This document shows, in pieces, positions 21,850-31,870 of a stretch of 64,000 bases of DNA. Location of the stretch: positions 6,724,001 to 6,788,000 of the forward strand of contig WPIO01000006.1 in NCBI GenBank assembly GCA_009760855.2, read 5' to 3'. This DNA comes from Cristatella mucedo (Eukaryota > Bryozoa > Phylactolaemata > Cristatellidae). A program made the position numbers and the translations under genes. Position 1 is the first letter of the stretch. The number at the start of each line of letters is the position of its first letter. The notes below the pieces were generated by a model. It was given only the letters and a program-made list of their open reading frames with translations. It had not been told where the DNA came from and ran no database searches.

Positions 21850-22554
21850 TCAGGAGGCTACATAACTGACCAAGATATTTACTCTTAGTTTTCCAGTTGT
21901 ATCAAGGAAGTAATAGTCTGTTGGAAGCCTTGTTAAATATACATAATACTTTAAGTCCACACCTGTTGGAGAAGTATTTATAGCTCTTACATCTCCAGAT
22001 ACAGCAGTTGTATCAGAATTAGGTTTTTTAACTGTTTTATCTACGTAAAATTTAGTCGCAAAGTCAGAAGGATTAAAAAGATTTGCAATGTTTGTTATTG
22101 AATATCCACCCATATCAATATTTGTTGTCGAAGGAAATAATTTTAATAACACATCTCGTTGTATTCCAGCATAAGTCACACAATAATCATCATTTAGTAC
22201 TACTGGTTTGCTATTACCTGAGTTCCAATAAGTAGATGTTATAGCAAAGCTATTCATGTTTAAATCTCCAATCATTGTATCACCAGTTCTTTTAACATAA
22301 TTACTTACTTGACTAACATTGACAGCACCAGTAGGATTAACACCTGCTCCAAGATTAGTAATTGCTTTACCTCCAAGATTAAGCGTCGTTCCTGTATTAA
22401 CAACAAATTTAGCATCTGCATAGGACTTTGTTACTACATCACAATCATTAATTGGATCAGATAAATTAGTAATTCGATTTCCATTTGCATTCAAATCTGA
22501 AAGTATAATACCATTAACTTTTGATACATAATCACTTGAATTAAACTTGCTCAT
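21850..22554 (-). CDS. Tail-fibre-like repeat protein 1
   Basis: Intact, 234 residues. It contains about four imperfect repeats of roughly 50 residues built round an ITNL core: NRITNLSDP...KSYAD, KAITNLG, an intermediate diverged unit, and YSITNI...SDFATKFYVD. A beta-rich C-terminal domain follows. This ITNL-x-x-P...DA-x-x-K-x-Y-x-D pattern is well known from bacteriophage tail fibres, where it forms trimeric stalk segments. The start ATG overlaps the TGA of the upstream nuclease gene (ATGA). By analogy the protein is likely a virion fibre; that is inference. Two related plus-strand genes lie at 26575 and 27508. Confidence 0.65.
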   Translation of the reverse strand: MSKFNSSDYVSKVNGIILSDLNANGNRITNLSDPINDCDVVTKSYADAKFVVNTGTTLNLGGKAITNLGAGVNPTGAVNVSQVSNYVKRTGDTMIGDLNMNSFAITSTYWNSGNSKPVVLNDDYCVTYAGIQRDVLLKLFPSTTNIDMGGYSITNIANLFNPSDFATKFYVDKTVKKPNSDTTAVSGDVRAINTSPTGVDLKYYVYLTRLPTDYYFLDTTGKLRVNILVSYVAS

Positions 22555-23386
22555 TTTTCTATATATTCATTGATTAATATTTTGCTTCCATTTAATACTT
22601 CTCTAACTACTGGGATAATTCTTGCAAATCTTCCAAAGTCTTCTTCCTCAACTACTTGTATTTCTACTTTTTTTTTATATAATATCATAACCAAAACTTT
22701 TTTTATTGTTAAAACTACCATAATCAGAAATTTTATCAAATTCAAAATCAAAAAACTTTTCATCTTTAAGTAAAAACATGAAAAGGGGTTCGCGAATCGG
22801 AGTATCAAAAACATAATCTGTCATTATTCTCACTGATCCGGCTGCTACATAATCTTTAGGTACATCATCACAATTTAATCCAGGAACAAAGATTTCAAAT
22901 TCACAAAAAAACATCTACTTAATTTTAGTACATTTAATCCTAATAAACATTGAGCTAAGTATAGTACGAAATCTTCTACTATACTACGACTCCATAAACA
23001 TTTTATTTCTATTAATGTGTCTTCATCTATAATTCCATCAGGTGAATATCTATAAACACTATTACTAGTAAAACACTCATTTGAATTCTCTATCTTTCTA
23101 TCTAATTTCATTTCTAAATATTTAGCAGCGATTGGCTTAAAAACTTTACCAAATGGTTGAGAATTAGCAATATATTTTCTTTTAGTTTTCTATTAGCAAT
23201 TAATTCTATATCACAACCTATTTGTGAACAAAAAAACATATCATTTCCTAAAACAGAATACACTTCTGATCCACCAATATTTAAACTCATAGCCCTCTTC
23301 CACTCATCAGACCCTTGAATACAATTTGTTTTTGCATTGTATTTAGTTATTATAATTTTATTAAAAATCTTTTCCATCATAAACAA
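22551..23386 (-). pseudogene. YqaJ-like (lambda exonuclease family) nuclease, frameshifted
   Basis: Four overlapping frames on the minus strand make up one protein of about 270 residues with frameshifts near 23170, 22900-22950 and 22700-22800. The N-terminal part has GSDEWKRAM and IGGSEV-x2-VLG, the usual opening of YqaJ domains. The middle part has SPDG then LIEIKC, the catalytic D...E-x-K of PD-(D/E)XK exonucleases. The C-terminal frame ends in a TGA overlapping the fibre start. Such nucleases act with recombination proteins on DNA ends in viruses and phages. At least three frameshifts make this copy inactive. Its 5' end overlaps the capsid gene's 3' end by 26 bases. Confidence 0.7.
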
Positions 23387-24863
23387 TCATTCCTTTGCTA
23401 CAAGTGAAATTAGAACCACTTCCATTAGATGTTAACTCAGCACTGTTCTCACAAATCGTCAAATAGTGGAGCATTATTGTAGTACCATTAGGTAAACTAG
23501 TATTAAACTCAAAAGTCACCTCAAGTCTAAATGTAATTTTAAGTGGTTCATCATTGTATTGAAGATCAATAACATGAATAGGATAAAGCAACATCCACTC
23601 TAAGAAAGTAACACCAGCAAGATTTGCAATCTCATTAACACTAAGATATTGTTTTCTGAAATTCGTGAAATCCATATAAGCTGGTGCATGCTTACCTTTT
23701 ATAGGCTCACTAGATCTTACAACGGTAGGGTATTGTTTAGATCCATTAGCCAGTACAGAAACACTCTTAATATCACAATGGTTGTAAGTACAAGGATTAC
23801 CAGTGTAATTATCATATTTATCACTATTTTGAGCTGCAACGATCAACCATCTAACCTTATCAATTGTATTTTGAACAGACAGAGATTTAGTAAATTTAAG
23901 ACTTTGATTAAGGCTATTTATGGTAATGTTTTCATATCGTCTAATTCTGTAATTAAGTCTTATTTTCTTTGATCTCTCACTTGAAATATCAGCTAGTGCT
24001 CTTTGTATACTTTTTTTTGGTACAACAAGTCTCGTTTTTGACATTACAGTTCTGAAAGCAGTATAGACACCTTGTCCATTAGCAAGAGCAAGTGTTTTCG
24101 TAGCCAATGCATTATTTGTGTCATTTGCACCTCCACTTGCATTAGTCAAAATAATATCTCTATCTAATCCACCAACACGAGTCATTTCAAGTGTAAACGG
24201 AATATTATCAGGAATTTTATTCATATCAGCACACAAACCAGAGATTCTTGCTAGAGGTAATGCAATACTGAAATTTCCAACCTCATAAATAGTGTTATTT
24301 ATAATTCCTCTTCTAAATACATATCCAATGTTTGAAGCAGAAGGTCCAGCAGCAGCAGGACTAGCATAAGAAGTAAGACCTGTAGATACATTGCCAATTC
24401 CACTTGCTTCATCTTTTCTCTTTCCAGTAGCAGGACCTTCAGTTCTGCTATATTCACTCGGATAACATAGAAGACCCATTAGTGTTGAAACACTTCAAAC
24501 TCCTTCCTTTAATGGAAGGCTTTCAATCTCTTCAGTACCAAGTCTAACTCTCATACTATTGAACATCCACGCACCAGCATTATTAACAAGGCCGAATGCA
24601 AGATTTCTATTAGGAGTACCAAAAGCACCACCAGCAGCAGTTTGGACTTGTATTTGTCCTTCAAGTAGAAGATAGCCATCAGATAGGACATAGCATGTTT
24701 GTTTTTCACCAGGAACAATGAATGTAACTAGTTTAGAAGTAAAATTATCAGTTTCATTTCCATTAGTTTGATAAAACTCTCTAAATTGATAATCTTCAAG
24801 TTTATACTCAGGAAACTCAGGATCTCCAAGTTCGAGTATACTTTCGATAGATGCACTTGCCAT
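23361..24863 (-). pseudogene. Probable double-jelly-roll major capsid protein, one in-frame stop
   Basis: One frame of about 500 codons interrupted only by a TGA at 24495-24497, which splits it into 122 and 372 residues. The first part has an acidic start and LVNNAGAWMFNSMRVRLG. This resembles the region of metazoan 'F54H12.2-like' viral capsid proteins where a surface strand precedes a conserved stretch on a minor strand. The second part has a SEYSRTEG loop, YVFRRG, then SIALPLARISGLCADMNK and IPFTLEMTR. That order is shared with capsid proteins of Polinton and adintovirus-like elements. Size fits a double jelly roll. Family assignment is from pattern, not search. Apart from the stop it is well preserved. 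Confidence 0.65.
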
Positions 24864-24888
24864 TTGTTCTCTATATAAAAACTAAAAA

Positions 24889-25164
24889 TTATTTCCTACT
24901 TTGAATATATAAACCAGCTCCTAATTTTCTATTTATGTTTCCACCATAACTATCAATTCTAGGAGAATAAGGAACAACAGCTTTATCATTAATTACTTTT
25001 GCTATTTCTATATATGCTTTAGGATCATTCTCTTTAAGAGTCTCTGAATAGTCTTCTACTTCTGGTTCTTCTTCTTCAATCTTTGCCTTTCTACCTTTTT
25101 TAGATGTTTTCTTAGTAACCTGTTCAGGCATAACTTTTTTAGTTGGAGATCCATCGTCTTTCAT
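24889..25164 (-). CDS. Small basic/acidic virion-like protein, 91 aa
   Basis: Intact. The N-terminal half is Lys-rich (KKTSKKGRKAK) followed by an acidic run; the C-terminus ends in a Gly-containing motif (IDSYGGNINRKLGAGLYI). Its start overlaps the stop of the upstream gene in an ATGA at 25161-25164, and its stop is 25 bases from the capsid start. Position and charge pattern suggest a minor virion protein. No family recognised. Confidence 0.5.
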   Translation of the reverse strand: MKDDGSPTKKVMPEQVTKKTSKKGRKAKIEEEEPEVEDYSETLKENDPKAYIEIAKVINDKAVVPYSPRIDSYGGNINRKLGAGLYIQSRK

Positions 25165-25499
25165 CTTTCAATCATAATCTCCATCCTTTCTTTTTCTTTC
25201 AAGCTCATATTCGAGTTCTTTCTTTCTTCTATCTTCTTCAAGTTTATCATCCATCTCTCTACGTTTATTAGCGTATTCTTGATCATTCTTTTTTCTTTCT
25301 TTGTTTTTAATTCGGTAAGTTGTCTTGCTTGATGCATTTCAAAACCTTTATTTGCAATTTTCAATCCTGCATCAACAGCATTACTTGCAGTATTTAAAAC
25401 TTTATTAAAGATATCAACAGCAGCATCAAACTTTGCTCCAGAACCACAATATTTACCTCCATGTATTCTATCGTGACCAACTCTCGCATAACTACCCAT
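25161..25499 (-). CDS. Small virion-like protein, 112 aa, possible frameshift
   Basis: The N-terminal half has a Gly-rich start and an amphipathic helix (AVDIFNKVLNTASNAVDAGL), as seen in small membrane-active minor capsid proteins of related viruses. The last roughly 45 codons are open in two frames and highly charged in both. One gives a more regular heptad-like helix in a frame different from the start, so a frameshift near 25290 is possible. Function not established. Confidence 0.45.
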   Translation of the reverse strand: MGSYARVGHDRIHGGKYCGSGAKFDAAVDIFNKVLNTASNAVDAGLKIANKGFEMHQARQLTELKTKKEKRMIKNTLINVERWMINLKKIEERKNSNMSLKEKERMEIMIER

Positions 25500-25518
25500 T
25501 GCTCTATATTACTTTGAA

Positions 25519-26566
25519 ATTTCTATTGTTGCAACTACATCAGTAATAATATTTACAACATTTTCATTTTGATCACGTAATCCTATTTTAAAACTGCTTA
25601 TTGCATCTACATCGCCACTGGTTGGTAAATATAATACATTAGGAATATGTAGATCAACTTTCCACCTGGATTAATATCATCAATATCTATAATATATAAG
25701 GATGTGCATTGTTCTAAGAATCCTTTTCTTCTTTCTACGTAATCCTCAAAAGGATCAACTACATCACAATCAACACTTATCCATCGTATTCCTTTATTAT
25801 CTGGTAATGCCATTTTATTCCATGCTTTAAAGATACTAGCAAAATGCATTGCTTTTTCTATTGCTTCGTATGGTGTTCCACCTACAAGAGAACTATCAAA
25901 TGTTGCTTGTTGATTTGAATTAAAACCAAGAGTATCACCAATTGAATTTGTAACACTAGCATTACTTCCAAGTAGAACAACATAATCACCAACTACTTGC
26001 AATAGTATTCTATCATTTGTATCAACGCTAGATTGTATACCTGAACTATTTCTTTTAGTTGTATCATAAAAAGCACCAACTGTTGATGTTGATGTTGATC
26101 AATTTTGAGCAGCAACAGTTTTTTACTGAGGTTCTGATAATGCTTTATTTAATGCAGCAGTTATTTTATTTGAATCATAATAACCAGGAGCAATTGGAAT
26201 ATATGCAGTACTTATATCAGTCATTGACCACTTAAACCAAAGTTTATCATTTAAATCTTTAACAACATTTAATATTACTTTATTAGTATAAGTAAACTCT
26301 ACTCTTCGCAATCCAATTTTATTGTAACCTGAATAAGATCCAAGCATAAGCGGTGGAGATAATGTTTTTGATTCAGAACTACTTGTTCCAGTTAATCTTA
26401 TCGACATTTTCTTATATTCAACTTCAAGAATTTCTATAACAACTGTAATTTCTTGAGAATTGAAATCTAATTTATTCAAATTCTGATCAGTTACAGTAGT
26501 TTTAATATCAGAAATAGAATCACTTGCAACATTATGATATTCAATAGTAGTTGGTTCATATATCAT
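25519..26566 (-). pseudogene. Penton/minor-capsid-like protein, broken
   Basis: From the ATG at 26566 one frame carries about 147 codons to a TAA (26123-26125). It then continues in the same frame past a TGA near 26102 and through an open segment to about 25660. There a one-base shift moves it to a frame ending in a TAA near 25519. The protein is about 345 residues and rich in beta-forming segments. IPIAPGYYDSNKITAALNKAL resembles the 'gly-tyr then helix' pattern of penton-like single-jelly-roll proteins. Gene order beside the major capsid gene fits a penton role. This assignment is tentative. Confidence 0.45.
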
Positions 26567-26574
26567 TCTTTCCC

Positions 26575-27294
26575 ATGGATAGAAATCACAAGGAAAACTT
26601 CTTTATACATGTGTTTCTATTCCATTTATAAAACTTGACCCAAAGAATTATATTAGGAAGACTGGTGATGTACTTATTGGAAATCTAAGTATGAATGGAA
26701 ATATTATAAAGAATTTAGGTGATCCCGTTGATACTGGAAATGCTGTAAACAGAAAGTATATAGATACTAACTTTGTTACAAAAGTTTCTAGATCTACTAC
26801 TTCTGATGGAGATATTAATATGAATAATTTTAGAATAGTAGATCTTGCAAATCCTATACATCCTAGTGATGCTGCAACAAAAGATTACGCCGATACTAAA
26901 CTACCACTTACAGGTGAAACAATTAGAGGAAATCTAGTTGTAAATGGCGGTATCAAAGTTACAGTTCCATTCGCTGGTGGAAAACCAGACCCTGATTATA
27001 CTGTTCCAAATAAAAAGTATATCGATGACAACTTCCTTAATTTACATGGAGGAATAGTTAATGGTAATTTAGATATGAAAAATAATTTTATATGAATTGA
27101 AAATGATCCTGTTAATCCTAATGATGGTGTTAATCTTGGTTATCTAAATAGAATATCTTATGGAAATGTTACAAAAGTAGAATTCAATGCAACTACAATA
27201 AGTCAAATAAATTTTAATGGAGCAGTGCATCAAGGACTATTTCTTAATCCTTCTGATGAAATGAAAAGACCTATTCCTAGAGGTTATTTGTAAT
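26575..27294 (+). pseudogene. Tail-fibre-like repeat protein 2, broken
   Basis: It diverges from the penton-like gene; the two ATGs are only 8 bases apart. The frame with the repeats runs from about 26583 (the ATG at 26575 is in another frame, so a shift lies near 26600). Repeats include NIIKNLGDP...NRKYID, FRIVDLANP...SDAATKDYAD and YTVPNKKYIDDNF. A TGA at about 27094 interrupts the next repeat, and the frame ends near 27292. It is a paralogue of the gene at 21850 by its ITNL/NLGDP repeats. Likely a second fibre or a different trimer stalk. Confidence 0.6.
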
Positions 27295-27507
27295 TTCTGC
27301 AACATATAAAGCTCTAAATGGTCAGCAAAGAATGCTTATTCCTCTTCTTCCTTCAGGAATAAGTTCTATTCAATCATTTCAATTATATGGAAGATTCATT
27401 CTTAATTCAGATAAAATAATAGAAATTGATTTTTTACCAATTTACTGCACACAAGATTTATTTGGTAAAACAATAACTGTTACTGTTTATATAGCAATAT
27501 CATAAAA

Positions 27508-28547
27508 ATGCTTTCTAGAAAAGAATGAACATTGAACTTTGATTCAAACAGAATAACAAATCTTGGAGAAACTGATGATTTATTATAATCCGTTAATAAA
27601 TCATTTGCTGATAACAATTATCTAAGAAAATACTCTGATCAACATATAACTGGTAATTTATCTGCAAGCTCAAAGAGTATGTAAGCACATCAGAACCTGT
27701 TAATGGAAGAGATATTGCAACAAAAAATATGTTGACACAAGAACTGGCATGTATAAACAAGATGAAACAGTAAATGGAGATATAAGTGTTGAAAGACTAA
27801 TAATGAATAGAAGAAAAGCAACTTTTACAAATTATTCTTCAACTGATTTAATTGTAAATAAGTACATGCATCATTTCTATTTGAAATTTGGAAGCTTACC
27901 ATTTTTTAGAAAATTTATTAATAATGTTGGTTTTATTGGATATTGGGGTAATTTAACTGTAAACAGTGTAAATAATGTTGGCACACCAACACAAGCATTT
28001 TCTTCTTCTACTAATGGTCAACAAATTGTATCTAAATTATCAGATATAAACATTAAAAAACCCAGTGTATTCAAAGATACAAATAAAAATAAAAGATATT
28101 AATTCAGCTGCTATTATGAGAAATAATTATATTGATAACACAACTACTTATAGAGTATTGACTAGGTTGCTTTGTGATAGCTTCTTTGTAACAAAAGATG
28201 ATAATAGAACTAAAATAAATTGTAAAAGTGCAGCTGCAACAATTTCTATAAGTAAAGAAAAACTAAATAATAGTGATATTATATTTATGAACTCCAACTA
28301 TAAATTTTATTCTCAAAACTATTATTCATCTACTTTACTCAATCTAAACTCTTATTATGTTGTGGGGGATTATATGTTAATAATGAGTGACTCTATAAGC
28401 GATGTTAGTATTTCTGAATATCGTTTTTGCAAGTTAAATTTATTCAACGTTGTTTATCCTATTTTTAATTATGGTACTATTTCAACTCCAAGTGATTTGG
28501 ATTATGTTGAAATTTTATTAGTTAATGGAGTAGAATATACTCAATGA
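27508..28547 (+). pseudogene. Tail-fibre-like repeat protein 3, broken
   Basis: From the ATG at 27508 the repeat SNRITNLGE...SFADNNYL is visible, interrupted by a TGA and a TAA and by shifts near 27680-27740. A later frame (27749-28102) and the overlapping frame 28065-28547 continue it. The last 160 codons are open and end in a C-terminal domain different from that of the other two fibre genes. Together this is the longest of the three fibre-like genes. Several stops and at least two shifts. Confidence 0.5.
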
Positions 28548-28569
28548 AACAAAGTAGCAGCTTATCTTA

Positions 28570-28954
28570 AATCTTCAAATCCATAGTCTCTTTAATAAAT
28601 TCTTCTCGTAAATCAAAACTCTTTCCTGCATCTATCTCTTTCTATATTTGTTTAGTTAGTTCTATTTTTTAGAGTAAGCTTCAGACTTCATGATATTTAT
28701 TTTTTCTATTTTTAAGTCTTTAAGGAACTCTTCAAAGATTGAACCATCTCTAACTTTAGTGGATAAATTTACCATTTCTGGTTCAGAGTGATTGATTCTA
28801 AGTGCTTTATATTCTAATACTAGTTTACAGCATTTAACAAAGTTGATCTGATGTCTTCTATTCTACCCATTGGATAAGAACAGATTTTAAAGTTTGAATA
28901 CTGCTGTCCTTGTACTTCTTTAAGACATTCTTTACTTCTTGTTTCAACACTCAT
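28570..28954 (-). pseudogene. Unknown small viral-block gene, frameshifted
   Basis: A minus-strand ATG at 28954 opens 44 codons to a TAG at 28820-28822. A second frame continues directly below with a charged helical segment to about 28670, suggesting one protein of about 95 residues with a frameshift near 28820. No family recognised; grouped with the following intact gene by strand and spacing (about 37 bases). Confidence 0.4.
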
Positions 28955-28990
28955 TTTCTATATAATATTTTTATATTTTATTTAAATTAA

Positions 28991-29470
28991 TTAAACAACG
29001 CTTGGATCAGGTTGTGCTAGTGCTGCCTCAGCCGCTTTTTGTCTTGCACTTTTATTATCAGTAATACTTGGTAGAACTGCATAACACTCATCTTTAACAA
29101 TGCCAGAGATATCAGGTTTAATTCCAGATACTCCAGAGATGACTATAGACATTGATGGAAGTTGTGTGGCAATCCAAGTCGTATAATCAGCAATTTCATT
29201 AGGGTCGTCGAGAAGAGCATCAACTTTAGATCTAACTCTTGACTCAAGTCCTGATAGAACTTCAGTTTGACTAGCACTAATAATCCTTTGTGCTTCAATA
29301 TCTGCTTCATCAAGATAAAACTTCTTAACGGAGTCATCAGTCATAAGTGATATATCAGAACTGAGTTGTTGTTCATCGTATGCTTTCATTCTTGATCTAA
29401 CAAGATAATCTACATAAGATTTAAGTGCTGCTGCAGTAGTTGCTAGCATTGGGTCAGTAACTGCTTCCAT
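28991..29470 (-). CDS. Unknown viral-block protein, 159 aa, intact
   Basis: Intact frame with a clear ATG and TAA. It is mostly helical with acidic and Ala-rich segments (LEARVRSK-type strings, DDSVKKFYLDEADIEAQR) and a Ser/Ile-rich middle. No motif recognised. With the fibre gene at 21850 and the 91-residue gene, it is one of the few unbroken genes in the block. Confidence 0.5.
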   Translation of the reverse strand: MEAVTDPMLATTAAALKSYVDYLVRSRMKAYDEQQLSSDISLMTDDSVKKFYLDEADIEAQRIISASQTEVLSGLESRVRSKVDALLDDPNEIADYTTWIATQLPSMSIVISGVSGIKPDISGIVKDECYAVLPSITDNKSARQKAAEAALAQPDPSVV

Positions 29471-29529
29471 TTCCTATATAATAATAAAAAAAATTACATG
29501 CACACAGATTTAAAGAAAAATCAAATGTA

Positions 29530-29657
29530 TTATAACTTACTATAAATACCAGTATCAATAGATCCTATCATACTTTCATACTCATCTATTTTATCATAAA
29601 GATGACAAATTTTAATTAAATCTGCAGTAACTGAATCAGGCAGATTTTAAGTGCCAT
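29530..29657 (-). pseudogene. Small viral-block gene, frameshifted near its start
   Basis: The ATG at 29657 opens a few codons only. The frame that remains open afterwards gives about 38 charged residues to a TAA at 29530. Probably a short gene with a one-base shift; the last recognisable piece of the block. Confidence 0.3.
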
Positions 29658-29710
29658 TTCTCTAAGTAGGATAAATATAAAATAAGCATTCTAACTAATC
29701 ACTTTATCAA

Positions 29711-30084
29711 ACGTACTATTTTGGCGACGAACAATCCGAGTGAGCGGTAGACAATATACTGTCAACAACACCGCATGGTACGGATGACCTCTGACGTGAG
29801 TGCCACGCTGTCATAGCCAGCTTAGACTAGCTTGCCCTAACTGGATCAGCCAGGAATAGTCAAGTCCATTGAAACAAGGAATCGCTTGAAATAAAGATGG
29901 GCATTCTCAAATGAAATTTTTAAACTTAGTTTATGCGCCTTTCGTCTCGTGTTTATATTATCTGTGCGACTCTGTGGAGTTACAGACAGAGATGCACATA
30001 CATGCCTTCATATTGACAATATCTGTATGCATGAAGTACTTTTCAACGGTCAAGGGTAATCCAGTAAGCGTTTAAAGTACGGAA
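29711..30084. other. Right flank of the viral block
   Basis: Composition returns to that of the host. A 36-base LINE-C tail remnant (gtggagttacagacagagatg) lies at 29960-29995. No gene. Confidence 0.5.
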
Positions 30085-31870
30085 TCACCCATGATCCGTT
30101 TTGGGTCCACTTACTTTCACAGTCCCTACTCTACACCTTGCCAATGTTGCCAAGCACAATTTAGGCTCATATTTATTTTTTCGTGCAGATAAAACACAGC
30201 TATACCTTTTTTTTTATCTTTTACTTCCTTCTGTAGTCTCAAAGTCTCTCTCACCTTTCTTTCAGCCTGTATTATTGATATTCGCATTTGGATGGCAGAA
30301 AAATTGGTCATATTGAATTATGCTAGAATCAACTTACTAGGTTTGAACAAAGCTTGTTTCAATCAGAAATTGAAAAACCTGACCCTCAAAATGAGCTCGC
30401 CACCATAATACCTTTAGCCCCTGCAAACAATCAGAGTGTCCTGTTCCAAATGACTTCTTACTAAATCCCCACATCCGGCCCACCGTCAAGACCTCCGACG
30501 ATTTTCATCTGCGCGACATGGCAAAAATTCGCACTTTCGTAGATAAGAATACCGCAGGCAAGCTGATTCGTGCATTTTTAATGTCTAGTTTAGACTTCTG
30601 CTACTCGCAGAAAGCACGTGTCTTCTTTCTTGCGAAATAATACGTTTACAGCTAGTGTACACCTCCGCTACACCTAGGCTTGTCTGGCATGAACGTCGCA
30701 ACTGTCACATGCACCATTACAGTACTGAATAAATTTCTACACAAGTCATATTACTGAAATAAAGAAATGGCCGTTTGTTATCATTTTTATGTGCTCAACA
30801 CGAATAGGATAGTCAGTTTTTTGTAATCTGCAATAATTATTAATGTTTACGTCACGAAATGAATGCTAATAGTAATTGGCCTACGATTAATACGTGTTGA
30901 AAATGAAATCATAGACTACTTCTTAGACTTCTTCACCTGTCCCTTGTACCGCTGTTCGGAAGCATCTTTGCGTAGGGGAGGGATTTCCAGCAAGAGTCTG
31001 GGTACTGGATATTCATCTCTCCACCTGCTCAAATTTTCTATGAGTCCTGTCCTTCCGAATGTCACACACCCATAAATACAGGAAGCATCGTACGCAATAT
31101 TAACGCACTGTTGAGGCAGTGCTGCCCTGTATTCTACCTTAATGGATAAAATAAGAACAATAAGAATTCTTGTAACAATAGCTTAAACTGTCAGGCACAA
31201 ATTGAGAAATATTGTAAATGTATTTTTAAATGCTCAACCTGTTCAACGGGGCTTTATGTAGTCAGCTCACTGCGGCAGCCGCCTAGCAGTAGTATTGCAT
31301 TGCTCAGAAAATGATGCAATCAACTCTGGATGATTTGTGTGTGATGGTATTATGCAATGCAATGCAATATCACACCAGCCTAGGCTTATTTAGAATGCTA
31401 TTGCATTCCTACTGGATAAATTTACACAGTACAATTTAGAACATGAACTAAATGAAATATCTTCAAAAGGAGAGCCAATTAAAATGTTTATGCTTATATT
31501 CGTGTTCAGCACACCTAGGTACTACAGGTTAGAGCTTTTTTGAGAGAGTAACAATTTCAATGTTGACCGGTGTTATCATCAATCTGGATTGGCTACCCAG
31601 TGAAGCAGTGTCTATCGGCTTCATGTTCCCGTCACTAACTTGTAAGTCCATGCGTTCTCTCGCTCTTGCCTACCTATCGGAAATACTTCCTAATCAGTCA
31701 CGTCCTGTCGCACCGCCCTCTCTTTTGATCCTGGTCATTTGGTTGGTTGGGTCTCTAATCAACCTCAAATCCTTTGAAAGACGTGCCTTATTTCTTTCGC
31801 TCCAAGAGCCTGTAATGCACTCCGGCTGACATCACTGCACCACTTACAGGACGCCATTGTAAAAGAAGAT
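30085..31870 (+). mobile_element. Heavily decayed LINE-A copy
   Basis: Three islands in the expected order match LINE-A copies at 47885 and 53635. 30100-30240 reads the GSVLGP...AKHNLG region with the catalytic YADD decayed to RADK. 30490-30720 reads the AKIRTFVDKNTAGKLIRAF region. 31560-31830 reads the C-terminal LDWLPSEA...LALAYLSEILP...FERRAL region. The spacers are unrecognisable. Old copy, dead. Confidence 0.6.

Larger units (their letters stand above)
19250..29710. mobile_element. Endogenous Polinton/adintovirus-like element (partial)
   Basis: A 10.4-kb AT-rich, nearly intron-free block that contrasts with GC-rich surroundings. Genes are tightly packed on both strands, with neighbours overlapping by a few bases (ATGA at 22551-22554 and 25161-25164, TAATG at 19996-20000). 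The set of a retroviral-type integrase, a YqaJ-like nuclease, a double-jelly-roll-type capsid candidate, a penton-like candidate and fibre-like proteins is that of Polinton/Maverick and adintovirus-type elements. DNA polymerase B, packaging ATPase and maturation protease were not found. Terminal inverted repeats and target duplication were not found either, so both borders are approximate and set by the change in composition. Many genes are broken; a host LINE is inserted at about 20060. Confidence 0.75.

Noticed and set aside
19250-29710. Alternative genetic code with TGA as a sense codon in the AT-rich block
   Set aside because: Several genes do have in-frame TGA, including the capsid-like one, but TAA and TAG interrupt other genes in the same way and frameshifts are frequent. 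Ordinary decay explains all of it.
19250-29710. Bacterial prophage or contaminating contig
   Set aside because: Fibre repeats look phage-like, but the integrase and capsid patterns are of the Polinton type, and a LINE family found in the surrounding host DNA is inserted inside the block.
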